8,626 bases of DNA from Acidobacteriota bacterium (GTDB lineage Bacteria; Acidobacteriota; Terriglobia; Terriglobales; Acidobacteriaceae), in the NCBI GenBank assembly GCA_021811745.1, contig JAJZNH010000613.1, forward strand, positions 1 to 8,626, given 5' to 3'. The position numbers and the translations under genes were made by a program. This document shows, one piece after another, positions 6,794 to 8,626 of this stretch. The number at the start of each line of letters is the position of its first letter. Positions within the stretch are counted from its first letter, which is position 1. A model generated the notes under the pieces. The model did not search any database. It was not told the origin of the DNA and saw only the letters and a list, made by a program, of their open reading frames with translations.

Positions 6794-6870
6794 TTGCAGC
6801 GAGCCTTTGGGTCCCCATCCTCGCACAGCCTCGTCGTGCCAAGGATGGGAGACCACAGACTTGCAATCAA
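6790..6870. terminator. Nested palindrome between convergent recQ and isomerase genes
   Basis: An outer 9-bp inverted repeat, TTGATTGCA (6790-6798) and TGCAATCAA (6862-6870), encloses a strong stem. GGTC-CCCATCCT (6810-6821) pairs with AGGATGGG-A-GACC (6842-6854), with A6850 bulged, and an inner GCAC/GTGC (6823-6826 with 6836-6839) caps it with a 9-nt loop. It starts within the end of recQ and lies just after the isomerase stop. It probably serves as a bidirectional terminator or barrier. The CCCATCCT...AGGATGGG core resembles palindromic repeats I associate with acidobacterial intergenic regions, so it may be one copy of a dispersed REP-like family; that part is from memory and unverified. 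Confidence 0.65.
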
Positions 6871-6874
6871 CTCA

Positions 6875-7405
6875 CTACGCGACGCGCTCGATGGTGACCG
6901 ACTCAAGCACCACCGCGGTGTGAGGCTTGTCCTGGGCATTGCGCGCCACCTTTGAGATCTTCACGACGACTTCCTGACCTTCGGCCACTTCGCCGAAGAT
7001 GGTGTGATTGCCGGTGAGCCAGGGGGTAGGCGCCAAGGTGATGAAGAACTGGCTGCCGTTGGTGTTCGGGCCGGCGTTGGCCATGGCCAACTTGCCGGCC
7101 TTGTCGAAGCGGTGCGGCGAACCCTTCGTCTCATCCTGGAAGCGATAGCCCGGGCCGCCCATGCCGCTGCCTGCGGGATCGCCGCCCTGGATCATGAAGT
7201 CGGGAATGACGCGGTGAAAAATGGTTCCGTCGTAAAGCTTGTTCGTCGATTTCGCGCGGGTCACGGGGTGGGTCCATTCGCGCGAACCCTCCGCCAGCTC
7301 GATGAAGTTTTTCACCGTGATGGGCGCATCGGCCTCGAAGAGCCGTACCTTGATATCGCCTTCCGTGGTGTGAAAGACGGCGTAAGTTCCTGGCGTGGAT
7401 GGCAT
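6875..7405 (-). CDS. Cyclophilin-type peptidyl-prolyl cis-trans isomerase
   Basis: Catalyses cis-trans isomerisation of Xaa-Pro bonds during protein folding. The 176-aa product is essentially a single cyclophilin domain without a signal peptide, so it should act in the cytoplasm. Active-site residues by family comparison are Arg65 and Phe70 in FHRVIPDF, Gln73 in MIQGGDP, Phe121 in NGSQFFITL and Trp129 in PTPWLTGNHTIFGEV. The loop at residues 42-56 (REWTHPVTRAKSTNK) is an insertion compared with the shortest cyclophilins. It is also seen in related bacterial proteins, I believe. The start is an ATG at 7405, preceded by AGGAG with 6-nt spacing. It converges on recQ, sharing the palindromic element, and diverges from the SYLF gene. 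The match is to the general bacterial PpiA/PpiB group, so I give no specific symbol. Confidence 0.94.
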   Translation of the reverse strand: MPSTPGTYAVFHTTEGDIKVRLFEADAPITVKNFIELAEGSREWTHPVTRAKSTNKLYDGTIFHRVIPDFMIQGGDPAGSGMGGPGYRFQDETKGSPHRFDKAGKLAMANAGPNTNGSQFFITLAPTPWLTGNHTIFGEVAEGQEVVVKISKVARNAQDKPHTAVVLESVTIERVA

Positions 7406-7729
7406 GCGGACTCCTGGGAATGAAGTAGGTAAGTTGTTTCGCAGCTTCCTGAGCGGCTAAACAGGCGATTGCCGGGTTTGTACTCCGAAGAGAACCGCGC
7501 GGCGAAGAGAGTTGCCAAACGCGATACGGGATTCGCCATGCTCCCATTGTATCTGTGCGGATCGCGGGGCAATGCGGTAGGCTGATCTTGGAGCTGTAGA
7601 TGATCGAGAACAGCTTCTGTCGGGCGGCGTGTCTGGGACCCCGAGAATTTTCCCAGACCGCTGCGGTGTACACCTTCCCTCTACCTTCATCCCTCCGCGG
7701 ACGCAACACCGTGGATACGAGGAAAAAAC
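7406..7729. other. Divergent intergenic region between isomerase and SYLF genes
   Basis: This 324-nt stretch must hold the promoters of two divergent genes. I see no convincing -35/-10 pair in either direction. It contains the isomerase ribosome-binding site (complement of 7412-7416), one perfect 8-bp inverted repeat at 7631-7658, and the SYLF ribosome-binding site near 7719-7722. Open frames crossing it are shadows without recognisable products. Confidence 0.4.
7631..7658. repeat. 8-bp inverted repeat upstream of the SYLF gene
   Basis: GTCTGGGA (7631-7638) and TCCCAGAC (7651-7658) are perfect inverted repeats with a 12-nt spacer, centred about 85 bp before the SYLF start codon. It could be an operator, a leader hairpin, or chance. 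Confidence 0.35.
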
Positions 7730-8419
7730 ATGAAAAAGACTTTCGGCTGCATCGTCGCTTTTCTGCTGGTTTCCCCCTTCGCTTTTGCGGCCTCTTCGCG
7801 CGCCGATCTGCAGGCACGCATTGATTCCGCCAAAGTGGTGCTCCAACAGATCATGGGCGCTCAGGACCGTACCATCCCGATCGACATCCTGCACTCGGCC
7901 ACGTGTGTCGCTGTCGTCCCCGGCATGATTAAGGGAGCCTTTGTGTTCGGTGCCCAATATGGTCAGGGTGTAGTCACCTGCCGTACCGGCCACGGCTGGA
8001 GCGCGCCGGTATTCATCCGCCTGGCAGGCGGTTCGTTCGGATTTCAGATCGGCGCCCAGTCAACCGATCTTGTGCTGGTGGCGGTGAACGATCGCGGCTT
8101 CCAGGATCTGCTCAAGAGCAAATTCAAGATCGGTGCCGATGCGTCGGCCGCAGCCGGCCCCGTGGGCCGTGCAGGACAGGCCTCAACCGATTGGAAGATG
8201 AATGCCGAGTTGCTCAGCTATTCGCGCAACAAGGGCGTTTTCGCGGGCATTTCCCTCGACGGCACCAGCGTGACCCAGAACCAGGAAGATACCAATACCT
8301 ACTACGGGGCTCCTCACAAGTTTGAAAGCATCCTGCACGGCAACGTGGCCGTGCCCGCGGGCGCAGTTCCCTTTGTGCGGTTGGTGGCGCACGACTTTGT
8401 CGTAGCGAAGAAGCACTAA
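7730..8419 (+). CDS. Exported SYLF (Ysc84-like) lipid-binding domain protein
   Basis: The 229-aa product begins with a clear Sec signal peptide (MKKTFGCIVAFLLVSPFAFA, likely cut after Ala20), so it should act in the periplasm or at the envelope. The rest, about residues 25-226, is one SYLF/Ysc84 domain. Recognisable family stretches are AKVVLQQIM (34-42), the block around ATCVAVVPGMIKGAFVFGAQYGQGV, W90-S-A-P-V-F-I-RLAGGSFGFQIGAQ, and the acidic TNTYYG near the end. SYLF domains of eukaryotes bind phosphoinositides and actin; the bacterial exported members have no settled role, and a lipid-related function is inference. The start is supported by GAGG followed by an A-rich spacer of about 9 nt. 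The next gene, an acyltransferase, begins 51 bp downstream on the same strand, but a hairpin lies between them. Confidence 0.9.
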   Translation: MKKTFGCIVAFLLVSPFAFAASSRADLQARIDSAKVVLQQIMGAQDRTIPIDILHSATCVAVVPGMIKGAFVFGAQYGQGVVTCRTGHGWSAPVFIRLAGGSFGFQIGAQSTDLVLVAVNDRGFQDLLKSKFKIGADASAAAGPVGRAGQASTDWKMNAELLSYSRNKGVFAGISLDGTSVTQNQEDTNTYYGAPHKFESILHGNVAVPAGAVPFVRLVAHDFVVAKKH

Positions 8420-8441
8420 GACCGCCCGGCATGGACCGCCA

Positions 8442-8467
8442 AGAAGGTAAACTGATCCTTACCTTCT
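8442..8467. terminator. Perfect 9-bp hairpin between SYLF and acyltransferase genes
   Basis: AGAAGGTAA (8442-8450) and TTACCTTCT (8459-8467) pair fully around an 8-nt loop, ending 3 nt before the acyltransferase ATG. It may end SYLF transcripts, but there is no following U-tract. Alternatively it controls translation of the next gene, whose only purine-rich site (AGAAGG) lies in its 5' arm. Confidence 0.5.
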
Positions 8468-8470
8468 GCG

Positions 8471-8626
8471 ATGCTGGAAACACTGGAGTATTGGCTGGTT
8501 GTCGGCGTGGCGCGCGCCCTTGGGCGCACGCCGCGCTTTCTTGCGCGCATGATTGCCGGCGGAATTGCTTTTGCTGTCTATTGTTCCATGGGCCGGCTGC
8601 GGCGCGTGGGCATGCGCAACCTGGAA
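8471..8626 (+). CDS. LpxL/HtrB-like lysophospholipid or lipid A acyltransferase, N-terminus only
   Basis: Fifty-two codons are visible before the right edge. The peptide has a hydrophobic membrane-anchor pattern (LEYWLVVGVARALGRTPRFLARMIAGGIAFAVY) followed by RLRRVGMRNLE. This is the typical opening of the LpxL/LpxM acyltransferase family, which adds secondary acyl chains to lipid A or related lipids at the inner membrane; the next residues would normally be similar to LAFP. The catalytic HX4D/E motif lies beyond the window, so the assignment rests on N-terminal pattern only. An in-frame TGA at 8453 limits the start to the ATG at 8471, which has no usable Shine-Dalgarno sequence outside the hairpin. 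Confidence 0.7.
   Translation, partial: MLETLEYWLVVGVARALGRTPRFLARMIAGGIAFAVYCSMGRLRRVGMRNLE

Noticed and set aside
7131..7817. 228-codon minus-strand frame across the isomerase start and upstream region
   Set aside because: It overlaps the isomerase in another frame and shows no domain; the isomerase has a good ribosome-binding site and all active-site residues.
8431..8626. Open frame from the ATG at 8431 to the window edge
   Set aside because: It is out of frame with the acyltransferase pattern and gives a Cys/Arg/Ala-rich product without recognisable features.
1..8626. tRNA, rRNA, CRISPR array, prophage or toxin-antitoxin module
   Set aside because: I looked for cloverleaf-like, regularly spaced repeat or paired small-gene patterns and saw none.

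Overview
The window looks like chromosomal DNA of an acidobacterium (class Terriglobia or a close relative). The strongest evidence is a tandem-domain NAD+-I riboswitch (the 'nadA motif') directly in front of nadA, an RNA class known essentially from Acidobacteria. GC-rich housekeeping genes and a GH16 lipoprotein with a chitobiase-like Ig/Fn3 module agree with this. No rRNA, tRNA or CRISPR was seen.

Layout. Positions 1-224 (minus) hold the N-terminus of an IS4-type transposase that runs off the left edge, followed by a perfect 12-bp inverted repeat at 233-299. Positions 445-1641 (plus) encode a secreted lipoprotein glycoside hydrolase of family GH16, in DNA visibly poorer in GC than the rest. 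Positions 1642-2237 contain no convincing gene. Positions 2238-2951 (minus) encode an unrecognised multi-pass membrane protein. Positions 3093-4244 (minus) encode quinolinate synthase NadA. Its leader (4253-4363, minus) is the riboswitch, with the ribosome-binding site built into the closing stem of its second domain. Divergently, 4673-6793 (plus) encodes a RecQ helicase with helicase, zinc-binding/RQC and HRDC parts. It converges on a cyclophilin-type peptidyl-prolyl isomerase (6875-7405, minus), with a nested palindrome (6790-6870) between the two genes. Positions 7730-8419 (plus) encode an exported SYLF/Ysc84-domain protein. From 8471 to the right edge is the start of an LpxL/HtrB-like acyltransferase, with a perfect 9-bp hairpin just before its start codon.

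Function. The window is a set of mostly single-gene units rather than one pathway. NAD synthesis is the only unit whose regulation can be read directly: NAD+ should close the riboswitch and block nadA translation. The left third (IS fragment, GH16 gene, gene-poor stretch) looks like accessory DNA. The right end may be a small envelope or lipid-related cluster. I found no evidence of a wholly new multigene system. The most informative non-coding elements are the riboswitch, the recQ/isomerase palindrome and the hairpin before the acyltransferase.
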